From the NCBI GenBank assembly GCA_022402445.1, contig JAKRSF010000008.1:186001-250000 (forward strand): 64,000 nucleotides of DNA, given 5' to 3'. The notes under the pieces were generated by a model, which made no database searches, had not been told where the DNA came from, and saw only the letters and a program-made list of their open reading frames with translations. The position numbers and the translations under genes are program-made. The DNA comes from Cyanobacteriota bacterium. Its GTDB lineage: Bacteria > Cyanobacteriota > Cyanobacteriia > CACIAM-69d. Of this stretch, positions 51,927-60,137 are shown in pieces; positions within the stretch are counted from its first letter, which is position 1, and every line of letters starts with the position of its first letter.

Positions 51927-52898
51927 ATGACCTCAACGACTTCCCTGTTCCACCCGGTTGAAGCTGATCTCCATGCCATGGCCGAAGGCTTGAAAAAGCT
52001 GGTCGGGGCACGCCATCCGATTTTGTACGCGGCGGCGGAACACCTCTTTGGGGCGGGCGGTAAGCGGGTGCGCCCCGCGATCGTCCTGCTGCTGTCGCGG
52101 GCGACGATGGCCAATGGCGAAATCACCCCCCGCCACCACCGGCTCGCGGAAATCACGGAAATGATCCACACCGCCAGCCTGGTCCACGATGATGTGATTG
52201 ATGAGTCGGACGTGCGGCGCGGCGTGCCCACGGTCCACAGCCGCTTCAATAATCGCATTGCCGTGCTGGCGGGGGATTTTCTGTTTGCCCAGTCCTCTTG
52301 GTATTTGGCGAATCTGGACAATCTGGCGGTGGTGAAGCTGCTGTCGGAGGTGATCATGAACCTGGCGGAGGGGGAGATCTACCAGGGGCTTAATCGGTTT
52401 GATTCGTCCATGTCCATGGAAGCCTATCTGCAAAAGAGCTATTACAAAACCGCGTCGCTGATTGCCAACAGCGCCAAGGCGACGGGGGTGCTCAGTGGCC
52501 TGAGTGATGAGCAGACGGCTTTTCTGTATAACTACGGGCGGGAGCTGGGGCTGGCGTTCCAGATTGCCGATGACATTTTGGATTTCACGGGGTCCACGGA
52601 GGTGCTGGGGAAACCGGCGGGATCGGATTTGCAGGGGGGCCACCTGACGGCTCCGGTGTTGTATGCGCTGGAGTCGTCGCCGCAGTTGGAGCCGCTGATT
52701 GAGCGGGAGTTTGCGGAGGAGGGGGATCTGGAGATGGCCCTGGCTTTGGTGCGCGAGAGTGATGGGATTGATCGCTCCCGGATCCTGGCGCAGGATCATG
52801 CGGCGCGGGCGGTGAAGAATCTGGACTTTTTGCCGGAGTCGGAGTCGAAGCAGGCGCTGGCGGATTTGGCGGATTATGCGGTGAGTCGGATTCGCTAG
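51927..52898 (+). CDS. sds: Solanesyl (long-chain polyprenyl) diphosphate synthase
   Basis: 323 residues, trans-prenyltransferase that makes the C45 side chain of plastoquinone. First Asp-rich motif [11 protein letters not shown] at about residue 85 and second [11 protein letters not shown] at about residue 215; [16 protein letters not shown] precedes the first. Length and motifs match the cyanobacterial enzyme. The UbiD-type decarboxylase at 56207-57721 probably acts in the same quinone pathway. ATG at 51927; hisB follows. Confidence 0.95.
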   Translation: MTSTTSLFHPVEADLHAMAEGLKKLVGARHPILYAAAEHLFGAGGKRVRPAIVLLLSRATMANGEITPRHHRLAEITEMIHTASLVHDDVIDESDVRRGVPTVHSRFNNRIAVLAGDFLFAQSSWYLANLDNLAVVKLLSEVIMNLAEGEIYQGLNRFDSSMSMEAYLQKSYYKTASLIANSAKATGVLSGLSDEQTAFLYNYGRELGLAFQIADDILDFTGSTEVLGKPAGSDLQGGHLTAPVLYALESSPQLEPLIEREFAEEGDLEMALALVRESDGIDRSRILAQDHAARAVKNLDFLPESESKQALADLADYAVSRIR

Positions 52899-52975
52899 GG
52901 GCGCGATCGCGGCTTGGGTTGGATTTGCGAGTTGGATTTATTGTTGATGGGGAGAAGATAGTCCCCGAGAGTGCC

Positions 52976-53623
52976 ATGCAAACGACTGAGCGTCCCGTTG
53001 AGCGTCCCGTTGTGGTTGGATCTGGTGCCGCGATCGCGCGGACGGCGGAGGTGAGCCGCAAGACCGGTGAGACGGATGTTTATGTGAAGCTAAATCTAGA
53101 TGGCACGGGCCAGTGCATGGCGGATACGGGGATTCCGTTTTTGAACCATATGCTGCACCAGATTTCGTCCCACGGGCTGATTGATCTGGAGGTGCGGGCG
53201 AAGGGGGACTGGGAGATTGATGACCACCACACCAATGAGGATGTGGGGATTGTGCTGGGGCAGGCGCTGTTGCAGGCCCTGGGCGATCGCAAGGGCATCC
53301 ATCGGTTTGGGCAGTTCATGGCTCCGCTGGATGAGGCGCTGGTGCAGGTGGCTCTGGATTTTTCGGGGCGGCCCCACCTGAGCTATGGCTTACAGATTCC
53401 GACGGAGCGGGTGGGTACCTATGATACCCAGTTGGTGCGGGAATTTTTTGTGGCGATCGTGAACCATGCCCAGTTGACGCTGCACATTCGCCAACTCGAT
53501 GGCATCAATTCCCACCACATCATTGAGGCAACCTTTAAGGCGTTTGCCCGGGCGGTGCGGGGGGCGATCGAGATTGATCCGCGTCGGGCCAGCACGATTC
53601 CCAGTTCTAAGGGGGTTCTTTAG
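52976..53623 (+). CDS. hisB: Imidazoleglycerol-phosphate dehydratase
   Basis: 215 residues; Mn-dependent dehydration in histidine synthesis, monofunctional type. Motifs: [47 protein letters not shown] and [41 protein letters not shown] with the two HHxxE metal motifs. ATG at 52976 ([11 protein letters not shown]) is chosen over an in-frame upstream TTG because the conserved core begins soon after it. Stands 77 bases after sds on the same strand. Confidence 0.96.
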   Translation: MQTTERPVERPVVVGSGAAIARTAEVSRKTGETDVYVKLNLDGTGQCMADTGIPFLNHMLHQISSHGLIDLEVRAKGDWEIDDHHTNEDVGIVLGQALLQALGDRKGIHRFGQFMAPLDEALVQVALDFSGRPHLSYGLQIPTERVGTYDTQLVREFFVAIVNHAQLTLHIRQLDGINSHHIIEATFKAFARAVRGAIEIDPRRASTIPSSKGVL

Positions 53624-53773
53624 GGTCGCGCTGGGGAAATTTGGGGGATTTTGCGGGGGATCCGGGGGAATTTTGCCCTGGGCGATGGCTTGATTTTGGG
53701 GTGAGGGGTCTGACCCCCCAACAAAACGCGATCGCGGGGCTAAGGTAGGGAGAGGGGGTCGGCGCGATGGGTA

Positions 53774-53786
53774 GGGGCAAAGCCCC
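53774..53786. repeat. GTAGGGGC-type short palindrome
   Basis: GGGGC-AAA-GCCCC, preceded by GTA, between hisB and the methyltransferase gene. Similar to the palindromes at 56160-56178 and 41981-42000. Confidence 0.45.
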
Positions 53787-53849
53787 GATCGCGCGTTGTG
53801 CCGCCTAAACCCCTGCCATCCATCTCTCTGCGCCCTGGGCGCTACCGCC

Positions 53850-54509
53850 GTGACCGATCGCCATGTGACTACCGCCGTCCCTGTTGCCCCTGTCGCCCCC
53901 TGCGGGCCGGATCCGAACCACCCTGGTTTTTGGGAGGGGCGCTACCAAACCGGGGAAGCCCGCTGGGATTTGGGGGAACCGTCGCCGGTGCTGACGGGCC
54001 ACCTGAGCCGACCGGATGCGCCGCCGCCGGGTCGGGCGATCGTGCTGGGCTGCGGGCGGGGCCACGATGCCCTGTGGTTGGCGGCCAGTGGATTTGACGT
54101 GGTGGGGATTGATTTTGCCCCGTCGGCAGTGGCGGCGGCGCGGCAGCGGGCGGCCATGGTGCGCCTGGAGGCGGAGTTTTTTCAGCAGGATTTATTTGCC
54201 CTCGATGCGGGTCTGCTGGGGCAGTTTGATTATGTGGTGGAGCATACGTGCTTTTGTGCGATCGCGCCGGAGCGGCGGCTGGATTATGTGAAAATTGCGC
54301 GATCGCTCCTGCGGGAGGACGGGGAATTTCTGGGGGTCTTTTTCACCCATGATCGCCCCGGCGGGCCGCCCTTTGGCAGTTGTCCGGAGGGGTTGCGATC
54401 GCTCTTTGAGCCCCACTTCGACATTCTGGAACTGACGGCCACGGAGGAATCGGTACCGGCGCGGGCGGGGTCGGAACATTGGGGGCGGTTTCGGGCCAAG
54501 GCGTCCTAG
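53850..54509 (+). CDS. TPMT-family (thiopurine S-methyltransferase-like) methyltransferase
   Basis: About 219 residues from GTG 53850 (a TTG at 53796 is also in frame). TPMT pattern: FWEGRYQTGEARWDLGEPSPVL, SAM loop AIVLGCGRGHDALWLAASGFDVVGIDFAPSAV, DYVVEHTCFCAIAPERRLDYVKIARSLLREDGEFLGVFF and a C-terminal GSEHWGRFRAKAS. TPMT-like enzymes methylate S, Se or halide substrates; substrate unknown. Not clearly in an operon. Confidence 0.9.
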   Translation: MTDRHVTTAVPVAPVAPCGPDPNHPGFWEGRYQTGEARWDLGEPSPVLTGHLSRPDAPPPGRAIVLGCGRGHDALWLAASGFDVVGIDFAPSAVAAARQRAAMVRLEAEFFQQDLFALDAGLLGQFDYVVEHTCFCAIAPERRLDYVKIARSLLREDGEFLGVFFTHDRPGGPPFGSCPEGLRSLFEPHFDILELTATEESVPARAGSEHWGRFRAKAS

Positions 54510-54578
54510 CGCTGGGGCCGGGAACTAGGGCCGGGGGCCATCGGCAATCCGCACCTGAGAGGGATGTAACGAAATTGT

Positions 54579-54584
54579 TATAAT
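54579..54584 (+). promoter_or_regulatory. -10 box TATAAT upstream of the HEAT-repeat gene
   Basis: A perfect TATAAT in GAAATTGTTATAATTCG, 36 bases before the ATG at 54621. No clear -35 is visible at 17 bases (nearest TGAGAG). Confidence 0.5.
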
Positions 54585-54620
54585 TCGCCCTGTACCCCAT
54601 GGCCCGATGCCCTTTTTCGC

Positions 54621-55334
54621 ATGTCCCACCCCAGCCTTGAGTCCATTGCCACCCAGCTTGAGAGTGACCAGTCGCGCGATCGCCTGCTGGCCCTGACGGC
54701 CCTGCGGGATGTGGAGCCGGAGGATGCGGTGCCGCTGATCAAGAAAGTGTTGGCGGATGAGAATTTGCAGGTGCGGACCATGGCGGTGTTTGCCCTGGGG
54801 TTGAAGCAAACGTCGGAGTGCTTTGGCCTGCTGATGGAGCTGTTGGCGGACGATGACTATGGCATTCGGGCCAATGCGGCGGGGGCGATGGGCTATCTGC
54901 GCGATCCTCGGGCGATCGAGCCGTTGACCCAGCTTTTCTATGAGGATGGGGAGTGGCTGGTGCGCTTCAGTGCGGCGGTGTCCCTGGGCAATATTGGCGA
55001 TCCGCGCGCGAAGGAGGTGCTGCAAGAGGCCCTGAAGAGTGATGAGGCGATTTTGCAGCAGGGGGCGATCGCGGCCCTGGGGGAAGTGGGGGCCACGGAG
55101 GCGGTGGAGGCCATGCTGAAGTTTGTGCAGTCGGAGGATTGGCTGGTGCGCCAGCGGCTGGCGGAGGCGCTGGGGAATTTGCCGACGGAGAAGACCCTGC
55201 CGGCCCTGCGCTATCTGCAAAAGGATGCCCATCCCCAGGTGTCGTTGGCGGCGTCGTTGGCGATCGCGCGGCTAGAGGAGGCGGACGCGGCCCTGGAAGC
55301 GACGCTGGATGGGGCCTCTGGGGCTACGGCCTAG
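54621..55334 (+). CDS. HEAT-repeat protein (PBS-lyase-like)
   Basis: 237 residues made of about six HEAT/PBS-lyase repeats, for example VRTMAVFALGLKQTSECFGLLMELLADDDYGIRANAAGAMGYLRDPRAIEPLTQLFYEDGEWLVRFSAAVSLGNIGDPRA. Related proteins include the CpcE/F and NblB families that act on phycobilins, but many HEAT proteins in cyanobacteria are unassigned. The nearby cpcS makes a phycobilisome-related role thinkable; it is not shown. Confidence 0.88.
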   Translation: MSHPSLESIATQLESDQSRDRLLALTALRDVEPEDAVPLIKKVLADENLQVRTMAVFALGLKQTSECFGLLMELLADDDYGIRANAAGAMGYLRDPRAIEPLTQLFYEDGEWLVRFSAAVSLGNIGDPRAKEVLQEALKSDEAILQQGAIAALGEVGATEAVEAMLKFVQSEDWLVRQRLAEALGNLPTEKTLPALRYLQKDAHPQVSLAASLAIARLEEADAALEATLDGASGATA

Positions 55335-55433
55335 GGAATTTCGGCGGGGGAGGGTCCAGATGGCGGGATAATCAGGGACGGTCGGGGCGCGATCGCGTTC
55401 TGCAACTATCAGCCGAAGCCCCTCATCCCCCAA

Positions 55434-55460
55434 CCCCTTCTCCCAAGACTGGCGAAGGGG
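55434..55460. repeat. C/G-rich palindromic repeat between HEAT and cpcS genes
   Basis: CCCCTTC-TCCCAAGACTGGC-GAAGGGG, nested within a longer CCCTCATCCCCCAA ... TGGGGGAGGCATTGAGGG inverted arrangement extending to about 55510. Looks like a dispersed cyanobacterial palindromic repeat. Confidence 0.5.
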
Positions 55461-55603
55461 CGCTATGAAGTGAAGTCCCTCTCCTGGCCTGGGGGAGGCA
55501 TTGAGGGTGGGGGCCGCGAGTCCTGCCAGACGGCTGATTCCCCCAGTCGATGATCCCGATGTCCCGTTGAAAAATCCCTGAAAAAATCTTTTTTGCCGCA
55601 GCC

Positions 55604-56134
55604 ATGGAGAGCATTACCGAATTTTTTGAAACCAGTGTTGGGAAATGGTTTTCCCAGCGCACGGGCCACGATCTGCAAGCGCTGAAGTCCAGTGTGGGCA
55701 AGGCGGAGCTGTTTGTGGATGCCATTGATGCCGCCGCGCCGGAAACCAAGGCCCTGTGCGATCGCTTCCGGGTGGATGCGACGGAGGTGCTGGGGGGCAT
55801 TAAATTGCGCTGGGAGGCGACGATCGCGGCCTCGACGAAGAAGGAATTTGGCAGTGCGGCGATCGTGGCCCTGCGCTCGGAGGATGGCAAATCCGGGACG
55901 GTGCTGGCGAGTACGGGCGCGGCCAATCGACCGGGGGCCTACGCGATCGGCGATGACGGTGCCCTCACCCTGACCATTCCCACGGAAACCGGCGCGATCG
56001 AGGAGCGGGTTTGGTACGCCATGCCCAATCTGCGCTTCCGCACCAGTACCGTGGCGGTGGATGGACAGCCCGCGATCGCGTCCTTCTGTTCCGAAATCCG
56101 CAGTGTGGCCGCCCCGCCGAAGGAAGAAGCCTAG
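55604..56134 (+). CDS. cpcS: Phycobiliprotein lyase, CpcS/CpeS family
   Basis: 176 residues, lipocalin-like lyase that attaches phycocyanobilin to Cys-84-type sites. Characteristic stretches: ITEFFETSVGKWFSQRTGHDL, GGIKLRWEATIA, and EERVWYAMPNLRFRTSTVAVDGQPAIASFCSEIRSV, where the P/E-NLR(F/L)RTS motif is diagnostic. Could be the CpcS or CpcU member of the family. ATG at 55604. This shows that the organism builds phycobilisomes. Confidence 0.92.
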   Translation: MESITEFFETSVGKWFSQRTGHDLQALKSSVGKAELFVDAIDAAAPETKALCDRFRVDATEVLGGIKLRWEATIAASTKKEFGSAAIVALRSEDGKSGTVLASTGAANRPGAYAIGDDGALTLTIPTETGAIEERVWYAMPNLRFRTSTVAVDGQPAIASFCSEIRSVAAPPKEEA

Positions 56135-56159
56135 CGCCCAATCCGCCCAAACCCCGTAG

Positions 56160-56178
56160 GGGCGGGGTTTCCCCGCCC
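56160..56178. terminator. GC hairpin between convergent cpcS and ubiD
   Basis: GGGCGGGG-TTT-CCCCGCCC, 8-base stem and 3-base loop, preceded by GTA. Terminator or dispersed palindrome; no T tract beyond the loop. Confidence 0.55.
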
Positions 56179-56206
56179 AGCCCCCCGCGATCCCTCGCGA
56201 TTCCTC

Positions 56207-57721
56207 CTAGACGGGGGGCATTTCGTAGCCAAATTTGTTCGGATCCACCTCATCGAGCTGGATATCCGCCAACCCAAATTCCGCCCACCGCTGCGATACC
56301 TGGGCCGCGATCGCCGGATCCGACTCCAAAGGCCGCCCCCACTCGCGATCGGTCTCGGGATAGGTTTTGGTGGTGGCGTCAATGCCCATGCGCCCCCCCA
56401 TGCCCAGCTTCACACTGGCGAAATCGAGGCTATCAAAGGGCGTATCCGGCAGGATGAACACATCCCGCGTCGGGTCCACCTTCGAGGAAATGGCCCACAC
56501 CACCTGACGCGGATCGCGAATATTAATGGTCTTGTCCACCACAATCACAAATTTCGTATAGGTGAACTGGGGCAGGGCGCTCCAAAAGGCGAGGGCGGCG
56601 CGGCGGGCTTGGCCGGGATAGGCTTTGTCGATGGAAATGATCGCTGCCTTATAGCTCAGGGCCTCCATGGGCAGGAAGAAATCGACGATTTCCGGCACCT
56701 GGGTCCGCAAAATCGGCGTATAGATCCGGTTCAGGGCGATCGCCATCATGGCCTCCTCCTTGGGGGGGCGACCGCTGAAGGTGGTCAGATAAATCGGATC
56801 GCGGCGGTGGGTCATGCAGTGGAAGCGGATCAGCGGGGAATCTTCCACATCGCCGTAGTAGCCCATGTGATCGCCGCAGGGGCCGTCGGGGAGCATTTCG
56901 CCGGGGGTGATCGTGCCCTCCAGGACGATTTCCGAGTCGGCGGGCACTTCTAAATCCAGGGTTTTGCACTTGGCCAAATGGACGCCGGATTTGCCATAGA
57001 GCCCCGCAAACAGCCATTCCGACAGGTCCACGGGGATCGGTGTGGCGGCGGCCATCAGGATCAAAGGATCCACGCCCAGGGCGATCGCGACCTCTAGTTT
57101 TTGGCCCCGTTCCGCCGCCTTCCGCAGGTGCCGCGCCCCCCCCCGCACCGACAGCCAATGGACTGTGGCCGTGCGATCGCTCTGGATCTGGAGGCGATAG
57201 ACCCCCACATTGGGAATGCCCGTCTCACAATCCTTGGTAATCACCAGTCCCAGGGTGATGATGCGCCCCGCGTCGCCGGGATAGGGGCGGATGGTGGGGA
57301 TGGTGTTGAGATTCACGTCGTCCCCCTTGAGGATCACCTGGTGGCAGGGGGGGAACAGGTCGCGATCGGGCTTGGCGCGCAGGACATCGAAGAGGATTTT
57401 GCCGAACTCGATCGCCTGGGAAATTTTCTTCGGCGGCTTGGGCTGCTGCAACAGGGCCAGCTTTTTGCCCAGGTCTTCCAACTCCTCGGGCCGCTCCATG
57501 TTCATGGACCAGCAGGTGCGCTCGACGGTGCCCAGGAGGTTGACGGCGAGGGGCATCATCGCCCCCTTGACATTTTCAAAGAGCAGGGCGGGGCCGCCAC
57601 ATTGCAGGAGGCGATTGGCGATTTCAGCCACCTCCAGATCCGGGTCCACGGGGGCACTGATCCGGCGCAGTTGACCCCGCGCTTCGAGTTGGCTGATGAA
57701 TCCGCGTAGGTCTCTGGGCAT
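56207..57721 (-). CDS. ubiD: UbiD-family (prenyl-FMN) decarboxylase
   Basis: 504 residues. Decarboxylates an aromatic acid using prenylated FMN; in cyanobacteria the likely job is removing the carboxyl group in plastoquinone synthesis. Family blocks: MPRDLRGFISQLEARGQLRRI, GGPALLFENVKG, GLVITKDCETGIPNVGVYR, AERGQKLEVAIALGVDP, the acidic catalytic segment EIVLEGTITPGEMLPDGPCGDHMGYYG, and AMMAIALNRIYTPILRTQVPEIVDFFLP. ATG at 57721. The UbiX partner is not adjacent. It converges on cpcS. Confidence 0.93.
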   Translation of the reverse strand: MPRDLRGFISQLEARGQLRRISAPVDPDLEVAEIANRLLQCGGPALLFENVKGAMMPLAVNLLGTVERTCWSMNMERPEELEDLGKKLALLQQPKPPKKISQAIEFGKILFDVLRAKPDRDLFPPCHQVILKGDDVNLNTIPTIRPYPGDAGRIITLGLVITKDCETGIPNVGVYRLQIQSDRTATVHWLSVRGGARHLRKAAERGQKLEVAIALGVDPLILMAAATPIPVDLSEWLFAGLYGKSGVHLAKCKTLDLEVPADSEIVLEGTITPGEMLPDGPCGDHMGYYGDVEDSPLIRFHCMTHRRDPIYLTTFSGRPPKEEAMMAIALNRIYTPILRTQVPEIVDFFLPMEALSYKAAIISIDKAYPGQARRAALAFWSALPQFTYTKFVIVVDKTINIRDPRQVVWAISSKVDPTRDVFILPDTPFDSLDFASVKLGMGGRMGIDATTKTYPETDREWGRPLESDPAIAAQVSQRWAEFGLADIQLDEVDPNKFGYEMPPV

Positions 57722-57934
57722 GGCGATCGCGATCGATTAGGGCTAGGAGTAACGAAATATTAAGGCGTCTTTCATTATTGCTTGCGATCGCCCGGTTCGA
57801 CTATGGCGGTGGCCCTGGGGGCTGGGGAATCGGGGCGAGGGGGCGCGAATCTTTGCCGATGCAGGCCCGAGGCGAGGGGGATCGATGGCCGCCTGATCAA
57901 ATGCTTTCCGCGATCGCGATCCGTGAGTTCCCTT

Positions 57935-58654
57935 TCAGTTGCCTTGGAATTGATGGATTAGCCAGCGGGTGATTTGCCCATCATCTTCGCGATCGAGTCG
58001 CTGTAGCGCTTCGGTGATAATTGATAGCTCTAGGCCGGGTAGGACCTGGGATGTTTGAATCGCTCGACTGCCGCCATCCGCGATCGCGAAACCAATTACT
58101 GAGCGCGCTTCGACATTCACAACCCAATATTCCCCCACGCCGATTCGCTCATAGAGTAGCCGTTTCATCCCAATATCATCGGCAAAGCTGCTGGCCCCCA
58201 CTTCTACCACCAAAGACGGCGGATCAAAGGCATCCAGGTCAATCGGTGCATTGCCGGTGGGTAAATCCTTGAGATCTCGACCAATGTAGAAAGCCAAGTC
58301 CGGCTGTGATTCCTTCTCACCACGTTTCCGCATGGATGGATTGATATAGCAGCGCAGCGATAGATTCCGAAAGCTAGCGTAAAGATTGGCGGTATTCAGT
58401 GGAACAAAGTTTTGTCGAGCGTGTTCAGGACCGAGGGGCGTCATTTCAAATCGCATCCAGCCATCTTGATAATAAGCGTGCAAGTTATTGCGGCCATCGT
58501 TCTCAGCCTCTTCCGCGATCGCGGTGAAATCTTCCCAGGTTCCGGGCTGCCAACGATCAAACGTAATCTCTAGCGGCTGATCGATCTGGCCTGTGCTGAC
58601 AAGTGATTGGGTCATGGCCCTATTGGGGTTGGTTGACGTTTGGGCAACTGTCAC
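57935..58654 (-). CDS. Uma2-family endonuclease-like protein, distant member
   Basis: 239 residues, unrelated in detail to the pair at 8417 and 21951. Uma2 core: QPDLAFYIGRDLKD (PD), PPSLVVEVGASSFADDIGMKRLLYERIGVGEYWVVNVEARSVIGF. Role unknown. ATG at 58654, with an in-frame internal ATG at residue 14. It lies upstream of, and on the same strand as, the sensor-kinase run, separated by a gap of about 150 bases. Confidence 0.88.
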   Translation of the reverse strand: MTVAQTSTNPNRAMTQSLVSTGQIDQPLEITFDRWQPGTWEDFTAIAEEAENDGRNNLHAYYQDGWMRFEMTPLGPEHARQNFVPLNTANLYASFRNLSLRCYINPSMRKRGEKESQPDLAFYIGRDLKDLPTGNAPIDLDAFDPPSLVVEVGASSFADDIGMKRLLYERIGVGEYWVVNVEARSVIGFAIADGGSRAIQTSQVLPGLELSIITEALQRLDREDDGQITRWLIHQFQGN

Positions 58655-58806
58655 AACGGTAATGGATTTTTTCGGTTCCGTGGCGAGGTGCGGGCTGCTG
58701 TTATTCCGTTGATCGGGCCTTCCTACGGAGCAAGAAATCTCGTGAGTAGAGCACCGCCCCCAGCCCCCCCGCGATCGCGCGATCCACCAACTCAGGCACC
58801 GGAACC

Positions 58807-60087
58807 TCAGGACTGACGGCGCAGCTTGAGGGCACGCTTAATTTTGCTATCCAACAGATTTTGCCGCAGGGGAATATGGATCACGAACTCAGTCCCCTGG
58901 GCTGGGCTGGAGATGCACTCTAGGCAGCCACCATGCTTTTCCGTGACAATTTGATAGCTAATGGGCATTCCCATGCCCGTCCCCTTGCCAACGGATTTGG
59001 TGGTGAAAAAGGGATCAAAAATGCGCTGACGCACCGCCTCATCCATGCCGACGCCATTATCCGAAATGGCAATTTTGACCCAATCGCTCCCTAGTAAACC
59101 GGTTTTAATGGTGATGCAATTTGCCTCCGGCGACGGAGACTGTTTATGGCGCTCTTCAATCGCATCAATCGCATTCGCCAGGATATTCATAAACACCTGA
59201 TTGAGTTGACCGGCATAGCACTCAACCGGCGGCAGATCCCCATACACCTTAATCACTTGGATCGCCTTTCCAGTTTCTATGCTCTTGAGGCGGTGCTGTA
59301 GGATCAACAGGGTGCTGTCAATGCCCCCATGGATATCCACAACCTTACATTCCGCTTCATCCATCCGTGAGAAATTGCGGAGGGAGAGGACGATCTGGCG
59401 GATGCGATCGGTGCCCACCTTCATGGAACCGAGAACTTTCAGCAGATCATCCTGCATAAAGTCCAGATCAATCTCATCAATAATTTCGGCGATCGGAGCG
59501 GGCGGATCGGGGATGTGGGTTTGGTAGGCTTGGACGAGGTGGAGCAGGCTTTTGCTATATTCCTCGACGTAGGTGACGTTGGAATGGATGAAGGTGACGG
59601 GGTTATTAATTTCGTGGGCGACCCCGGCAACTAATTCCCCAAGGCTAGACATTTTTTCCGCTTGAATGAGTTGCGCTTGGGTGCGTTTGAGGGTGGCGAT
59701 CGCCTCTTCGAGGGAAAGTTTATCGGACTCAAGCTGGCTTTTTTCCGCCAGAATTTGGCTGATGCGGGCGAGCACATCAAAGCTTTCGTAGTAGGTGAGG
59801 AAGCGGACGGCAACGAACACGGTAATCAGGTCCGCGAGCACCTGCCACAGGAGGGCATTCGGTAGGCCCATCATGCCGATGCCGTGCATCCCGTGGCCGA
59901 GGGAGCAGCTATAGAAAATGAGGGCGACGGTGACGATGACGGGGTTGATGCCGTTGGCTCGGTTGCGCCAAATGCCGGTGGCGATGCCGCTGCCGATCGC
60001 GGCGTAGCAACTGGCGATGATGAGGTTCTCGCCCGTCATCATCAGGGACAGATCAGGGATAACGGCGATGATCAGCGGGGTCAGCAT
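58807..60087 (-). CDS. Sensor histidine kinase with three-span ethylene-receptor-like N-terminus
   Basis: 426 residues. Three N-terminal membrane segments: NLIIASCYAAIGSGIATGIW; IVTVALIFYSCSLGHGMHGIGMM; WQVLADLITVFVAVRFLTYY. The second contains C-S-L-G-H, the CxxxH spacing used for copper in ethylene-receptor membrane domains. A coiled linker (ILAEKSQLESDKLSLEEAIATLKRTQAQLIQAEKMS) leads to a dimerisation box GVAHEINNPVTFIHSN (phospho-His) and an ATPase with NQVFMNILANAIDAIEE, ISDNGVGMDE and GKGTGMGMPISYQI. No response-regulator domain. First or last of three consecutive kinase genes on this strand; gap to the next is about 50 bases. Confidence 0.9.
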   Translation of the reverse strand: MLTPLIIAVIPDLSLMMTGENLIIASCYAAIGSGIATGIWRNRANGINPVIVTVALIFYSCSLGHGMHGIGMMGLPNALLWQVLADLITVFVAVRFLTYYESFDVLARISQILAEKSQLESDKLSLEEAIATLKRTQAQLIQAEKMSSLGELVAGVAHEINNPVTFIHSNVTYVEEYSKSLLHLVQAYQTHIPDPPAPIAEIIDEIDLDFMQDDLLKVLGSMKVGTDRIRQIVLSLRNFSRMDEAECKVVDIHGGIDSTLLILQHRLKSIETGKAIQVIKVYGDLPPVECYAGQLNQVFMNILANAIDAIEERHKQSPSPEANCITIKTGLLGSDWVKIAISDNGVGMDEAVRQRIFDPFFTTKSVGKGTGMGMPISYQIVTEKHGGCLECISSPAQGTEFVIHIPLRQNLLDSKIKRALKLRRQS

Positions 60088-60137
60088 GGGGGCGAGGGGG
60101 CGGATTAGCGGCGTGGAGAGGAGGGGATGGCGGGTGC

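Noticed and set aside
58655-58806. Short minus-strand frame ending GAVLYSRDFLLRRKARSTE between the kinase and Uma2 genes
   Set aside because: Only about 30 codons, no clear start; not enough to call a gene.
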